Below, piece by piece: positions 37,198 to 47,054 of a stretch of DNA of 64,000 bases (position 1 is the stretch's first letter; each line of letters begins with the position of its first letter). Source of the DNA: Candidatus Tisiphia endosymbiont of Beris chalybata. Lineage in GTDB: Bacteria; Pseudomonadota; Alphaproteobacteria; Rickettsiales; Rickettsiaceae. The DNA lies in assembly GCF_964026555.1 (NCBI RefSeq), contig NZ_OZ032159.1, positions 186,001 through 250,000 of the forward strand, in the 5' to 3' direction. Position numbers and translations under genes: made by a program. A model generated the notes under the pieces. The model was not told the origin of the DNA. It made no database searches and was given only the letters and a program-made list of their open reading frames with translations.

Positions 37198-37413
37198 TTT
37201 TACCTCCTAAATTTATATTATCAGGCTATTGTAAACTATGCTTTGAGCTCAAAACAGTGAGGTGCTCACACATCACGTTTTTAGGTTAACTCTTCTCGTA
37301 GCTGCTTGTCAACCTTTTTATCAAAAAAAATTATTAGAGTATATTTATATGTAGTATTGTGTTATATATTCCTAAAAAATTGCCATCAAACTAATTATCT
37401 TTTATAAAAATCT

Positions 37414-38760
37414 ATGGAAAAGAAACTGTTTGTCAAAACTTATGGATGTCAAATGAATGTGTATGACTCCATAAAAATGCAAGACTTACTGGAGCCTTTT
37501 GGTTATAAGCCAACTGATACGATGCAGCATGCTGATATGATTATTCTTAATACATGCCATATTAGAGAAAAAGCTGCAGAAAAAATGTATTCTGAACTTG
37601 GCCGTATTAAGCAAATTAAAGATGAAAGAAAATCTCAAGCTAAACAGGATTTAATAATAACGGTAGCTGGTTGTGTTGGACAAGCAGAAGGAGATGAGAT
37701 TTTTCGCCGTGCTCCTTATGTAGATATAGTAGTGGGTCCTCAATCTTACTACGAATTACCGGAATTAATTGCGAAAATTGCTAGGCATGAAAAACAATTA
37801 ATTAAACTTGATTTTGTTGAAGAAGCAAAATTTGATAAATTACCTGAACAAACTGGAGTCAAAGATAGTAGTGCACTAATCTCAGTCCAAGAAGGGTGTG
37901 ATAAATTCTGTTCTTTTTGCGTAGTACCTTATACAAGGGGGGCAGAATTTTCCCGCAATTTAGAACAAATATATAGAGAAACTGTAAGGGCAGTAACAAA
38001 TGGTGCAAAGGAAGTAATTTTTCTAGGGCAAAATGTTAATGCGTATCATGGAAAAACGCCTGAAGGTATCGCCTGTAGTCTAGCGGATTTAATCAAATAT
38101 ATAGCGACTATACCTAGCCTTGAACGTATTAGGTATATTACTTCACACCCAATTGATATGACAGACGACTTAATCCAATTGCATGGCATTGAACCAAAAT
38201 TAATGCCATTTTTACACTTACCCGTACAGTCCGGTTCAGACAGAATTTTGAAAGCAATGAACCGTAAGCATAATAGAGATTATTATTTCGATATTATTAA
38301 ACGTATCAGAAGCGTTAGATCTGATATGATTTTTTCGTCTGATTTTATTGTAGGCTTTCCTAGTGAAACAGATGAAGATTTTGCAGATACCTTAGATTTG
38401 GTAAAAAAAGTAGGATACGGTCAATGTTACTCTTTTAAGTATAGTCCAAGGCCTGGCACGCCAGCAGCTGTTAAAGAACAGATACCAGAATATATTAAAT
38501 CTAAGCGCTTAGCGATTTTACAAGAGGAATTATCGAAACAACAATTACAATTTAATGAACATTGTGTAGGGGCTACCATGCCAGTATTATTTGACCGTAA
38601 GGGAAAATTGGATAATCAGTTAGTAGGTAAAACAGCTTACATGCAGTCAGTACATATAATTAATCCTACCAATAACTTATTTGGACAAATTTGTGAGGTA
38701 AAAATTATCAAAGCTAGTACAAGTAGCCTGACGGGAAGTCTATATAGTCACTTAGGTTAA
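37414..38760 (+). CDS. miaB: tRNA-2-methylthio-N6-dimethylallyladenosine synthase (MiaB)
   Basis: A 448-residue radical SAM methylthiotransferase acting on i6A37 of tRNAs. The N-terminal cluster is bound by C12, C48 and C87 ([21 protein letters not shown]), and the radical SAM cluster by C162, C166 and C169 ([16 protein letters not shown]). A TRAM domain follows near 380. The last five residues (YSHLG) and the stop codon come from the family A element starting at 38743, so the native end has been overwritten. Confidence 0.96.
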   Translation: MEKKLFVKTYGCQMNVYDSIKMQDLLEPFGYKPTDTMQHADMIILNTCHIREKAAEKMYSELGRIKQIKDERKSQAKQDLIITVAGCVGQAEGDEIFRRAPYVDIVVGPQSYYELPELIAKIARHEKQLIKLDFVEEAKFDKLPEQTGVKDSSALISVQEGCDKFCSFCVVPYTRGAEFSRNLEQIYRETVRAVTNGAKEVIFLGQNVNAYHGKTPEGIACSLADLIKYIATIPSLERIRYITSHPIDMTDDLIQLHGIEPKLMPFLHLPVQSGSDRILKAMNRKHNRDYYFDIIKRIRSVRSDMIFSSDFIVGFPSETDEDFADTLDLVKKVGYGQCYSFKYSPRPGTPAAVKEQIPEYIKSKRLAILQEELSKQQLQFNEHCVGATMPVLFDRKGKLDNQLVGKTAYMQSVHIINPTNNLFGQICEVKIIKASTSSLTGSLYSHLG

Positions 38761-38848
38761 ACTAGCTACGTTGTTGCTCGTCGCTTACCAAGTATCTACT
38801 AGGCTTCACTCCTCGCGCCTAGTATCTAATTCAACCTAAGTGACTATA
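38743..38848. repeat. Palindromic repeat family A, copy 4
   Basis: Arms TATAGTCACTTAGGTTAAAC and AACCTAAGTGACTATA. It overlaps the miaB 3' end and reaches to within 27 bp of the PBP1A start. Confidence 0.88.
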
Positions 38849-38875
38849 GTCAATTTTAATACAAAATTAGTAAAC

Positions 38876-41242
38876 ATGCTCAAGAAATTATATGTAGGTC
38901 TAAAATTATTAGTAATAGTAGGATTAATAGGAATTAGTAGTGTAATGGCGTTACTCTATTACTACTCCCAAGACCTACCAGATTACTCACAACTTACTAA
39001 TTATTATCCCAATTCTGTCACTAGAATTTATTCACAGGATGGGAAATTAATTGAAGAATACGCCTTCGAGCGTAGAGTTTTTGTTCCTATTAATAGTATT
39101 CCTCGCTTGCTAATAGAAGCTTTTATTGCAGCTGAAGATAAAAATTTCTATGAACATCCGGGGGTGGATATTATTAGTATTTTGAGAGCTGCGATATCTA
39201 ATATCTTTAATATCGTTCGCCATCGTAGAGTAGAAGGGGCCTCAACTATTACCCAACAAGTAGTTAAGAATTTTTTATTAACTTCTGAGGTATCAATAGA
39301 GCGAAAAGTTAAAGAAGCAATATTATCTTACAGAGTTTCAAAAGTATTTACTAAGGATAAAATCTTGGAGCTTTACCTTAATCAAACATTTTTCGGTAAA
39401 GGAGCTTATGGAGTTGCTATGGCAGCCCAAAATTATTTTAATAAATCTGTCGAAGATTTAACTATTGCAGAAGCAGCGTTTATCGCTGGTTTACCCAAAG
39501 CGCCCTCAAGTTTTAATCCCACAAAAAATTATGCACGAGTAAAAGAGCGTAGAGATTACGTTCTTATGAGAATGTATGAGGAAGGTTATATCAAACAAGA
39601 AACAGTTCTAGAAGCAATAGCAACTCCTATTATTTTAAAACAACGTGATCGTAACGAAACAGTAAAAGCAGATTATTATGCGGAGCTGGTAAGAGAAGAA
39701 GTAATTAACAGAATAGGTAGTAAGGAAGAGTTTTATACTGGCGGTTTGACAATTATTACTTCCCTTAATGCAGATTATCAGAAAGCTGCGGATAATGCTC
39801 TGCGGCAAGGTATAAGAGATTATGATAAAAAGCATGGTTTTAGAGGTAGAATCAATTCTATCAATATAAATAACTGGCACGAAAACTTAAAGCAAATTGT
39901 GAAACCAGGAGGCTTACTTGAATATCAATTAGCTGTGGTGTTAACTCTTCAGGATATGCAAATTGAGATTGGGCTTGAAGATGGCAGTAAATCAAAAATA
40001 CTTTTATCTGATATGAAATGGGCAGCAGCTAATCTGAAATCTGCAAAAACTTTATTAAAAGCTGGAGATGTGATAGTAGTTGAAAAGCTAAGCGCGAATT
40101 ATGCCTTACGACAAATCCCTCTAGTTAATGGGGGCATTATAGTAATGAATCCTACTACTGGTCAAGTACTAGCTAGTAGTGGAGGATATGATTTTACCGT
40201 TAGCAAATTTGATCGTGTTACTCAAGCGCTAAGGCAGCCAGGTTCGCTTAGTAAAACTTTTGTATATTTAGCTGCTTTGGAAAATGCAGTGCAACCTAAC
40301 ACATTGTTTGAAGATGGGCCTGTAGAAATTGATCAAGGGGCAGGGCTGCCAATTTGGCGTCCAAAAAATTACAAAGGTGATTTTTTAGGATTAATCACTA
40401 TGCGCAGCGGCCTTGAGAAATCACGCAATCTGATCACTGTTAGAGTGGCTCAAGCCATAGGCTTAAATAAAGTTGCTGAAATAATCAAAAGGTTGAATAT
40501 TAATAGTGAGCCTAAAAAAGTATATTCTATGGTTTTAGGATCTCTTGAAACTACCTTAGAGAAAATGACTACGGCGTATGCAATGATTGCGAATTCAGGG
40601 AATAAAGTAACGCCGCATTTTGTAGAATTAATCAAGGACCGTAATGGCAAAATCATTTACCGTAGAGATAATCGTGAATGCAGAAATTGTCATATATCAG
40701 ATCAACAACTTGCTGACCCCCCAAATCCCATTATCTCTGCTCCTAACTCTAAAATGATTATTGATGAAGCTAGCAATTACCAAATTACTTCCTTCTTAAC
40801 AGGAGCAGTAGAAAGAGGGACCGCCGCGTCTGCCAAAAAGCTTGATAAGATTATAGCAGGAAAAAGCGGCACTACTAATGAAAGTATGGATACCTGGTTT
40901 ATTGGCTTTACCCCTAAGATCATTGTTGGAACATATGTTGGCTATGATATTCCTAAAACTCTTGGCAAAACTGCTACTGGCTCAAGTGTTGCCTTACCTA
41001 TATTCATTAATTTCATGGCAAATGTTTATGCTAATATTCCTTCTTTGCCCTTTCACGTGCCAGATACCATTAAATTGTTACGCACCGATCGAAAAACTGG
41101 CAAAGTGACAGCCCTTGGCGATATCGTCGAAGCATTTAAAATTAATGATATACCGCAAATACCGCATATAGATGGGCAGCAAGATGAAGATATATTTTAT
41201 AATATGCCCCCTGAACAAGATGCTTCTCAGGAAATATATTAA
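38876..41242 (+). CDS. mrcA: Penicillin-binding protein 1A
   Basis: A 788-residue bifunctional peptidoglycan synthase. One N-terminal helix, then the glycosyltransferase domain with AAEDKNFYEHPGVD and EGASTITQQVVKNF, and the transpeptidase domain with SLSK (RQPGSLSKTFVYLAA), SRN (EKSRNLITVRVAQ) and KSGT (AGKSGTTNESMD). All catalytic motifs are present. I start at the ATG at 38876 (MLKKLYVGLKL); the longer frame opens inside the repeat. Confidence 0.96.
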   Translation: MLKKLYVGLKLLVIVGLIGISSVMALLYYYSQDLPDYSQLTNYYPNSVTRIYSQDGKLIEEYAFERRVFVPINSIPRLLIEAFIAAEDKNFYEHPGVDIISILRAAISNIFNIVRHRRVEGASTITQQVVKNFLLTSEVSIERKVKEAILSYRVSKVFTKDKILELYLNQTFFGKGAYGVAMAAQNYFNKSVEDLTIAEAAFIAGLPKAPSSFNPTKNYARVKERRDYVLMRMYEEGYIKQETVLEAIATPIILKQRDRNETVKADYYAELVREEVINRIGSKEEFYTGGLTIITSLNADYQKAADNALRQGIRDYDKKHGFRGRINSININNWHENLKQIVKPGGLLEYQLAVVLTLQDMQIEIGLEDGSKSKILLSDMKWAAANLKSAKTLLKAGDVIVVEKLSANYALRQIPLVNGGIIVMNPTTGQVLASSGGYDFTVSKFDRVTQALRQPGSLSKTFVYLAALENAVQPNTLFEDGPVEIDQGAGLPIWRPKNYKGDFLGLITMRSGLEKSRNLITVRVAQAIGLNKVAEIIKRLNINSEPKKVYSMVLGSLETTLEKMTTAYAMIANSGNKVTPHFVELIKDRNGKIIYRRDNRECRNCHISDQQLADPPNPIISAPNSKMIIDEASNYQITSFLTGAVERGTAASAKKLDKIIAGKSGTTNESMDTWFIGFTPKIIVGTYVGYDIPKTLGKTATGSSVALPIFINFMANVYANIPSLPFHVPDTIKLLRTDRKTGKVTALGDIVEAFKINDIPQIPHIDGQQDEDIFYNMPPEQDASQEIY

Positions 41243-41259
41243 TCGTAATCTAGGTTAGG

Positions 41260-41877
41260 TTAGTAAGATAAAATATCAATATCGTTCCACCCTATTAAAT
41301 CTAAGTTAGCTCTAGTAGGTAAAAATCTAAATATATGCTTAGCTATATCTAACCTTGCTTCGGCTACAAGCATTTGGTGTAAAATGCTACGTATTTGATG
41401 TAAGTACACCACATCCTTGGCAGCATATTCTTTTTGTTCTTCTTTTAATATCTTACTGCCCCAATAGGAAGATTGTTGTTGTTTCGACAACTGGATACCA
41501 AGTAGCTCACGGCATAACTCTTTAAGTCCATGAAAATCAGTATAGGTACGGACTAATTTAGAGGCTATTTTTGTACAGAAAATATTTTCTAAATCTATTT
41601 CAAGATATTTTTTTATCGCGGCTAGATCAAACCTAGCATAATGAAATATTTTTTCTCGAGTTGGATCAAGTAATAGCTTTTTTAAATTAGGCGCCGAGTA
41701 ATTTCTATCTATAAAATTTATTAGATAAACATTGCCATTACCATTAGTCATCTGTAAAAGGCATAATCTATCTCTATGTAAATTTAAGCCCATTGTTTCA
41801 GTATCAATTGCAATATCACCTGAAATATCTAGATCTTCAGGAATATCATTGGAAAAAACTATAATATTTATAAACAC
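41260..41877 (-). CDS. rnd: Ribonuclease D-like 3'-5' exonuclease, single domain
   Basis: About 200 residues, the DEDDy exonuclease domain alone: DTETMGLNLHRDRL, FHYARFDLAAI and YAAKDVVYLH. It lacks the HRDC domains of E. coli RNase D, as in Rickettsia. The start is odd: a perfect AGGAGG (41882-41877) overlaps the first possible codon, a GTG at 41877. The next codons are TTT ATA AAT ATT, so a non-standard ATA or ATT start about 5-11 nt beyond AGGAGG is possible. Confidence 0.85.
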   Translation of the reverse strand: MFINIIVFSNDIPEDLDISGDIAIDTETMGLNLHRDRLCLLQMTNGNGNVYLINFIDRNYSAPNLKKLLLDPTREKIFHYARFDLAAIKKYLEIDLENIFCTKIASKLVRTYTDFHGLKELCRELLGIQLSKQQQSSYWGSKILKEEQKEYAAKDVVYLHQIRSILHQMLVAEARLDIAKHIFRFLPTRANLDLIGWNDIDILSY

Positions 41878-41895
41878 CTCCTAGGTTATTTAATT

Positions 41896-41962
41896 ACTAG
41901 ACCTTTTTCCAAACTCGCTACTACATTACCAGTAGGAATAGAGTTTAGAAAGAGGTCTACTT
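41896..41962. repeat. Palindromic repeat family G, short copy
   Basis: TAGACCTTTTTCCAAACTCG and GAGTTTAGAAAGAGGTCTA pair over most of their length. The copy overlaps the 3' end of ftsB by a few bases. Confidence 0.6.
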
Positions 41963-42313
41963 TGTCCCTTCTTTAGGGTCATTTTTTGTTTCTACAGAGT
42001 TTATAATAAAAACTTGTTCATTTGGCATAGCTACTCCTAGAACTCTGCGTGCTTCTTGATCTAGCATATCACGGTCTAGTAATTCGGGCCTGAGTAATTT
42101 CACCCTATGTTCTAGCTCAATCCTTTCATCTCTGACAATTTCAAGGGCAGTATAGGTTTTTTCAAGTTGGTGGTTTAATGAAAAATAAGCTATAATACCT
42201 CGATTGCCATAAATAGAATGATAAATAAAATATGACAATAATAAAAATAGAAAAATATTAAAAATAATTTTCTTTGAGCTTTTTATTGCCATAAAAAAAT
42301 ATAAATGCTTCAT
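41957..42313 (-). CDS. ftsB: Septum formation initiator FtsB/DivIC
   Basis: 118 residues: a short cytoplasmic part, one membrane helix (IIFNIFLFLLLSYFIYHSIY), then a coiled coil (LNHQLEKTYTALEIVRDERI) and a C-terminal LDQEARRVLGVAMPNEQVF typical of the family. It joins FtsL and FtsQ at the division site. The start overlaps the cdsA stop as ATGA, indicating coupled translation. An alternative ATG lies seven codons on. Confidence 0.85.
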   Translation of the reverse strand: MKHLYFFMAIKSSKKIIFNIFLFLLLSYFIYHSIYGNRGIIAYFSLNHQLEKTYTALEIVRDERIELEHRVKLLRPELLDRDMLDQEARRVLGVAMPNEQVFIINSVETKNDPKEGTK

Positions 42314-42975
42314 AATATTTGACTAGTGACAAATAAAATAGGGGCCGTTAAAATTATGCTGTCAAACCGATCTAAGACTCCGCCATGACCTGGTATTATA
42401 GTACCACTATCTTTAATTGCAAATTTCCGTTTAAAATATGAAATAAATAAATCGCTCAGCTGGGCTATTAGTGCCAGAAAAATAGCTGCTATAATTAAGT
42501 GCTGCCTTTGCAGCAAATAGGGTTGAGACAAATTAAACCCTGGAAATAAGCTCAGTAAAAAAGCCGCAAGCCCACTGCCCAAAATCCCTATTAGTAAACC
42601 GCTCCAAGTTTTGTTAGGGCTGATTGTGGGCGCAAGCTTAGGACCTTTTAGGTTTTTTCCTCCCACCATAGCAAATGTGTCCACTGACCATATTATAATA
42701 AAATATAGTAATAATAGCCAGTATTGCGTCTCATTAATAGCAATAAATATTAGAGATATAGTAGGAACTGGAATAATCATAAACCCTAATAGCTGATAAC
42801 AGTAAGAGGATTTTGTCATCTGACACCATTCATATAACATCCCTATAGTGACTAATAACATCAGGAAACAGAATAGTAATTTACTAAACATAATAGCTAT
42901 AATAAAGATTGGACCAAGCACTAATGCTGATAAAACCCTCAGTATGTTCTGCCTGTGTTTTTTACCTTGCACCAA
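42310..42975 (-). CDS. cdsA: Phosphatidate cytidylyltransferase (CdsA)
   Basis: A 221-residue polytopic membrane enzyme making CDP-diacylglycerol from phosphatidate and CTP. The signature is at the C-terminal end: SDLFISYFKRKFAIKDSGTI followed by IPGHGGVLDRFDS. SPNKTWSGLLIG is also conserved. It overlaps uppS by 14 nt; uppS-cdsA-ftsB form one transcript. Confidence 0.95.
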   Translation of the reverse strand: MVQGKKHRQNILRVLSALVLGPIFIIAIMFSKLLFCFLMLLVTIGMLYEWCQMTKSSYCYQLLGFMIIPVPTISLIFIAINETQYWLLLLYFIIIWSVDTFAMVGGKNLKGPKLAPTISPNKTWSGLLIGILGSGLAAFLLSLFPGFNLSQPYLLQRQHLIIAAIFLALIAQLSDLFISYFKRKFAIKDSGTIIPGHGGVLDRFDSIILTAPILFVTSQIL

Positions 42976-43651
42976 AATTCCTTTTCCTTTTTGAGTAATT
43001 ATCTAATGCTTCTATCAGATCTTCCTTAGTAAGTTCTGGCCAGTACTTAGAGATAAAATGTAGTTCAGCATAAGCTGATTGCCATAATAAAAAATTACTT
43101 ATCCTAAGTTCTCCGCTAGTACGAATTAATAAATCAACATCCGGCATTTCATTATCATATAAATAATCTTTAAATTCATTTTCACTAATTTGGGTTTTGC
43201 CAGAATTAATAATTTTTTGACAGGCATCAATAATTTCTGCTCGTCCTCCATAACTAAAAGCAATGCAAAGAGTCATCTTGGTGTTATGTTTTGTTAGCTC
43301 GACAGAGTCGAGCATTTGTTTTTGTAATAGTTGTCCTGCCTGTTCTAGCCTCCCTATGATTTTTATTCTGATCCCATTTTGATGTAATGAAGTTGCTTCG
43401 TTTTTGAGGTAATTACGTAGTAATTTGAGTAAAAATGCAATTTCTGTTTTAGATCTATGCCAGTTTTCCGAAGAAAAAGTATATAGAGTTACATAAGGGA
43501 TATGAAGTTCTATAAGGGCTGGTAATAACTTTTTAACATTATTTGCTCCAACGCGGTGGCCTTCAGATTTAGGCACCCCGTTACTCAATGCCCATCTGGC
43601 ATTACCATCCATGATGATAGCTAAATGATTTACTGTGCTGGTAATGGTCAT
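42962..43651 (-). CDS. uppS: Isoprenyl (undecaprenyl) diphosphate synthase UppS
   Basis: A 229-residue cis-prenyltransferase supplying undecaprenyl diphosphate for peptidoglycan and O-antigen carriers. HLAIIMDGNARWALSNG holds the catalytic Asp, then EGHRVGANNVKKLLP, LYTFSSENWHRS and VDLLIRTSGELRISNFLLWQ. I take the ATG at 43651 (MTITSTVNHLAIIMDG). The frame is open for 18 more codons to an ATG at 43705, but these are mostly a family G repeat arm. Confidence 0.94.
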   Translation of the reverse strand: MTITSTVNHLAIIMDGNARWALSNGVPKSEGHRVGANNVKKLLPALIELHIPYVTLYTFSSENWHRSKTEIAFLLKLLRNYLKNEATSLHQNGIRIKIIGRLEQAGQLLQKQMLDSVELTKHNTKMTLCIAFSYGGRAEIIDACQKIINSGKTQISENEFKDYLYDNEMPDVDLLIRTSGELRISNFLLWQSAYAELHFISKYWPELTKEDLIEALDNYSKRKRNFGAR

Positions 43652-43757
43652 ATTGAAATATCCTGCGCGATGCGAGTTTCGGAAGAAGTCTGTTTTCAAA
43701 TCCAACTCGCGAGATCATTCGAGTATACATAGTCTATTAAGATATATCAAACTTATA

Positions 43758-43914
43758 TATACTGCTCGTACTTCAAGAATTGGCGTCGTGGCACCCTAAA
43801 GATTGAGGCTGCTCACGTACTTATATAGTACGCTGCGCTGCTCGACTTTGCCACTCCTCGCTCTTCTTGAGGTTGATTCTATCGTCTACCAACTCTTCAG
43901 GTACGAGCAGTATA
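43758..43914. repeat. Palindromic repeat family D, copy 5
   Basis: Full-length copy: TATACTGCTCGTACTTCAAG and CTCTTCAGGTACGAGCAG then TATA; the two arms match closely. It fills the 300-bp gap between uppS and the kinase gene. Confidence 0.88.
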
Positions 43915-43957
43915 CAAAAAATAAGGAGACACAAATAAAGCAAAATTTACTATATTC

Positions 43958-45274
43958 CTATAGTGAGTTAAGGTGAGGTATTGAAATCCGCACCAATAAT
44001 CCCCCTAAATTCTTGCTATCTTGCAATAATATAATACCATTATGGTCTGTAATTATTTCTTTAGTAATAGCAAGACCCAGACCAACGTTTCCTGAGTTGT
44101 TGATTGAACGTGATTTATCTGAGCGATAAAACGGTTTAAAGACCCGCAATTTTTCTTCGTCGTTGATACCTTCTCCATTGTCCTCAATGGTTATGATTAC
44201 GCTTGCATTAATAGCATGGGCAGAAATTTCAATTTTGGTAGAATATTTTATAGCATTATTTATTAAGTTGGCTAGAGCTCGTTCAAAATTACCAACTTTA
44301 AGTTGCACTTGTATTTCTTGTGTTGTGGTTAAGAGAGTAATATTGGTAGTAGGCCATTTATTTATTACTCCTTGTAACCAAGGTAATAAATTAATAAGCT
44401 GATATTCTTCGCCATTTTTCCCTGTAGTAAAGTCTAAATAAGAGTTTATCATTTGTTGCATTATTTCTATGTCTTCCTGTAATTCTTTAGTCGCTTCTGT
44501 GGAGGGCATTAAAGCTAATTGTAATTTCATCCTAGTTAAAGGAGTACATAAATCATGAGAAATCATAGCTAGCATTCGAGTTCTTTTTTCTATTTGTTTT
44601 TCAATTCGATTTTTCATTTTAAGAAAAGCAACTCCTGCTTTTCTTATTTCTTTTGCTCCTGAGGGCTTAAAATTATTGCTCCCCTTTGCTTCCTGTCCAA
44701 ACTGATCCGCAGCGTCGGCAAGAGTTAAAATAGATTTAATCTGATTTTTAGAAAAAATTAAAGAAATAGAAAGTAGCAATATTGTTAAAAATATTAACCA
44801 CAAAACAAAAATATAAGCGGTAGGGTTGATCAATAATTTTGTGGGAAATGATATTTCTAGCAAACCGTTAGTTAATTGAAAATATACTTCAATTCTTTTA
44901 TTATCATTAATCTTAATAATATTTCGTTTATTAATTTTGCCATCTATAACACTTTTAAAAATTTCTAATTCTTCGCTAATTTTAGGTTGTATTGTAGGGA
45001 GGTAGGAATTTTTATGAAATTGATATGCTAAATTTAGATAATTAGTTTCTAGAAGAGTTTGTTCTAAAAAATTATTTTTATTTTGTTCAAGTAGGGCGAT
45101 TATTTCATTGGCAATAATATTGCTGGTATAGTATGACACATTATACCAATGCCTATCATAGAATAAAAATACTGCCAGAATTTGTCCTATTAAGGTAGGA
45201 ATAATAATGATTAATACAAATCTAGCTAGTAAAGTTTGAGGAATAAGTTTACGTATAGATAGCATATCCCCCAT
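43958..45274 (-). CDS. envZ: EnvZ-like sensor histidine kinase
   Basis: A 438-residue membrane kinase. Two membrane helices (about 13-35 and 153-178) enclose a periplasmic sensor of about 115 residues, followed by a HAMP region. The H-box is MISHDLCTPLTRMKLQLALM; N-box NLINNAIKYST; G boxes IEDNGEGINDEE and GNVGLGLAITKEII. It overlaps the regulator gene by 26 nt. In Rickettsiaceae this pair is one of few two-component systems. Confidence 0.93.
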   Translation of the reverse strand: MGDMLSIRKLIPQTLLARFVLIIIIPTLIGQILAVFLFYDRHWYNVSYYTSNIIANEIIALLEQNKNNFLEQTLLETNYLNLAYQFHKNSYLPTIQPKISEELEIFKSVIDGKINKRNIIKINDNKRIEVYFQLTNGLLEISFPTKLLINPTAYIFVLWLIFLTILLLSISLIFSKNQIKSILTLADAADQFGQEAKGSNNFKPSGAKEIRKAGVAFLKMKNRIEKQIEKRTRMLAMISHDLCTPLTRMKLQLALMPSTEATKELQEDIEIMQQMINSYLDFTTGKNGEEYQLINLLPWLQGVINKWPTTNITLLTTTQEIQVQLKVGNFERALANLINNAIKYSTKIEISAHAINASVIITIEDNGEGINDEEKLRVFKPFYRSDKSRSINNSGNVGLGLAITKEIITDHNGIILLQDSKNLGGLLVRISIPHLNSL

Positions 45275-45929
45275 TACGTATAGTTCTTAGATATTTAGGG
45301 CGCTTAGGATCATCTTCAATTTTACTTCTTATGCGAACAATTTGTACATCAATAGATCTAGGGCTTAAACCTCCCATTATTTTGGATAACTCATCACGGG
45401 AGATTACTTGTCGCTCATTTAGTAGTAATAATTCTAGTAATTTCTGTTCAGTAGAACTCAAATTTACTAGATGATTATTTTTTATAAATTCTTTTGTATC
45501 AAGGTTATAATAATTATTACCTAAACGCTTAATTTTCCCTGCCTGGGTATGTTGCGCGTGGCTTTTTATTAGGTTATTAACTCTGAGCAATAATTCCTGG
45601 GGCTCAAAGGGCTTTGTTAAATAATCAGATGCTCCTGCTTCTAAGCCGGTCACACGATCTCTGGGCTGAGACAACGCAGTAAGCATAACAATCGGTATAT
45701 TATTGCCGGTTGATCTTATAATATTTGCAAATTCAAGACCGGTAATATCTGGTAGCATAACGTCAAGGATAATTAAGTCAAAGATTCTCTCTCCTAATAA
45801 AGCTTTAGCTTGCTGGGCATTAGTGGCAGTTGATACCGCAAAGCCCTTGGTACATAAAAATTGCTTCAAAAGTTTCAGTATTCTGGTATCATCATCGACT
45901 ACTAAAATATGATATTTATGTTCTTGCAT
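45249..45929 (-). CDS. ompR: OmpR-like response regulator
   Basis: 226 residues. The receiver domain has the acidic pocket ILVVDDDTRI, phospho-acceptor D in LIILDVMLPDITG, and K in YLTKPFEPQE. The C-terminal winged helix ends SIDVQIVRIRSKIEDDPKRP. Transcribed ahead of the kinase. Confidence 0.94.
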   Translation of the reverse strand: MQEHKYHILVVDDDTRILKLLKQFLCTKGFAVSTATNAQQAKALLGERIFDLIILDVMLPDITGLEFANIIRSTGNNIPIVMLTALSQPRDRVTGLEAGASDYLTKPFEPQELLLRVNNLIKSHAQHTQAGKIKRLGNNYYNLDTKEFIKNNHLVNLSSTEQKLLELLLLNERQVISRDELSKIMGGLSPRSIDVQIVRIRSKIEDDPKRPKYLRTIRNGGYAIYT

Positions 45930-46067
45930 AAATTAAATTTTATAATTAATCTGAATGTTCAAATAGCTCGTGATATATTATAAAAAAGAATTACCTATTG
46001 CGAGTAGGATTAAACTCACTCTTACAGTAAAAGTAAGTATATAGGTAACCTCAATGTGATACAAGAA

Positions 46068-46121
46068 TAGTCTTCATGCATAATTCGCATCGAGCTGGTA
46101 ATAGAATTATGTAAAAGCCTA
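46068..46121. repeat. Deleted family K element
   Basis: 54 bp: TAGTCTTCATGCATAATTCG and GAATTATGTAAAAGCCTA, the arms of K with the core lost. It lies 43 bp upstream of ilvE. Confidence 0.5.
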
Positions 46122-46163
46122 ATAATTAAATATTAGTATATTCTTAATAATAATAGAAAAATA

Positions 46164-47054
46164 ATGTCCCGAGATAATCAATCTATAAAAATTGCTAGTA
46201 CACCTTGCCCATATATCTGGATGAATGGCGAATTTATTCCAGTAAATGATGCTAAAATATCCGTTCTTACTCATAGCCTACACTATTCGGGGGGAGTATT
46301 TGAAGGAGAAAAAGCCTATAATGGAAAAGTTTTTAAGCTAGCAGAACATACTACTAGGCTTTTAGCATCAGCAAAAATTTTATATTTGGACACCCCATAT
46401 AGTGCTGATGATATTATTAAAGCCCATCATTTACTCATAGAAAAAAATAATATTAAAGATGCTTATATTCGTCCATTAATTTGGCAAGGTAGTGAATCCC
46501 TTAATATGACCAATCCTGCGTTATCAGTGAATTTATTAATTGCTGCTATCCAATCTGCGCCTAAACCTTCTGCTGCCTTAAATTTACATATTGCCCGGTT
46601 CAGGAAACCTCACCCTACTTCTTTGCCTCCCCAATGTAAATCATCGGGGCACTATAATATGATGATTACTACTCAAAAAGAAGCAAAATCTTTAGGGTAT
46701 GATGATGCTATTGTATTGGATTGGCAAGGTTTGATAGCTGAATGTACTGTTGCTAATATATTTTTTGTCAAAGATGAGCGATTATTCACCCCTATTGCTG
46801 ATCGATTTCTAGATGGTATAACGCGGCAAGCAGTGATGAATATGGCAAGAAATATTGGTTTAGAGGTAATAGAAGAAAGGATAGCTATGGAAAGATTAGA
46901 AGAATTTAAGGAGGGTTTTATTACCGGTACTTCTGTAGAAATTAAAGGGATCAATTCTATTAATTTAGGCAAAGAAACAGTATTGTTTAAGGAGCATAAT
47001 ATTACTAATTTGCTCAAAGCTAAATATAAAGAATTAGTGGGAGCGGTTATGTAA
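46164..47054 (+). CDS. ilvE: Branched-chain amino acid aminotransferase
   Basis: A 296-residue class IV PLP aminotransferase interconverting branched-chain amino acids and 2-oxo acids. VLTHSLHYSGGVFEGEKAYN, the lysine in PQCKSSGHYNMMITTQKEAK, and LIAECTVANIFFVKD with the downstream DGITRQAV match IlvE. A D-amino acid aminotransferase or ADC lyase is less likely given HSLHYSGGVFEG. No other ilv genes are seen here. It converges with uvrC and overlaps its end by 21 nt. Confidence 0.92.
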   Translation: MSRDNQSIKIASTPCPYIWMNGEFIPVNDAKISVLTHSLHYSGGVFEGEKAYNGKVFKLAEHTTRLLASAKILYLDTPYSADDIIKAHHLLIEKNNIKDAYIRPLIWQGSESLNMTNPALSVNLLIAAIQSAPKPSAALNLHIARFRKPHPTSLPPQCKSSGHYNMMITTQKEAKSLGYDDAIVLDWQGLIAECTVANIFFVKDERLFTPIADRFLDGITRQAVMNMARNIGLEVIEERIAMERLEEFKEGFITGTSVEIKGINSINLGKETVLFKEHNITNLLKAKYKELVGAVM

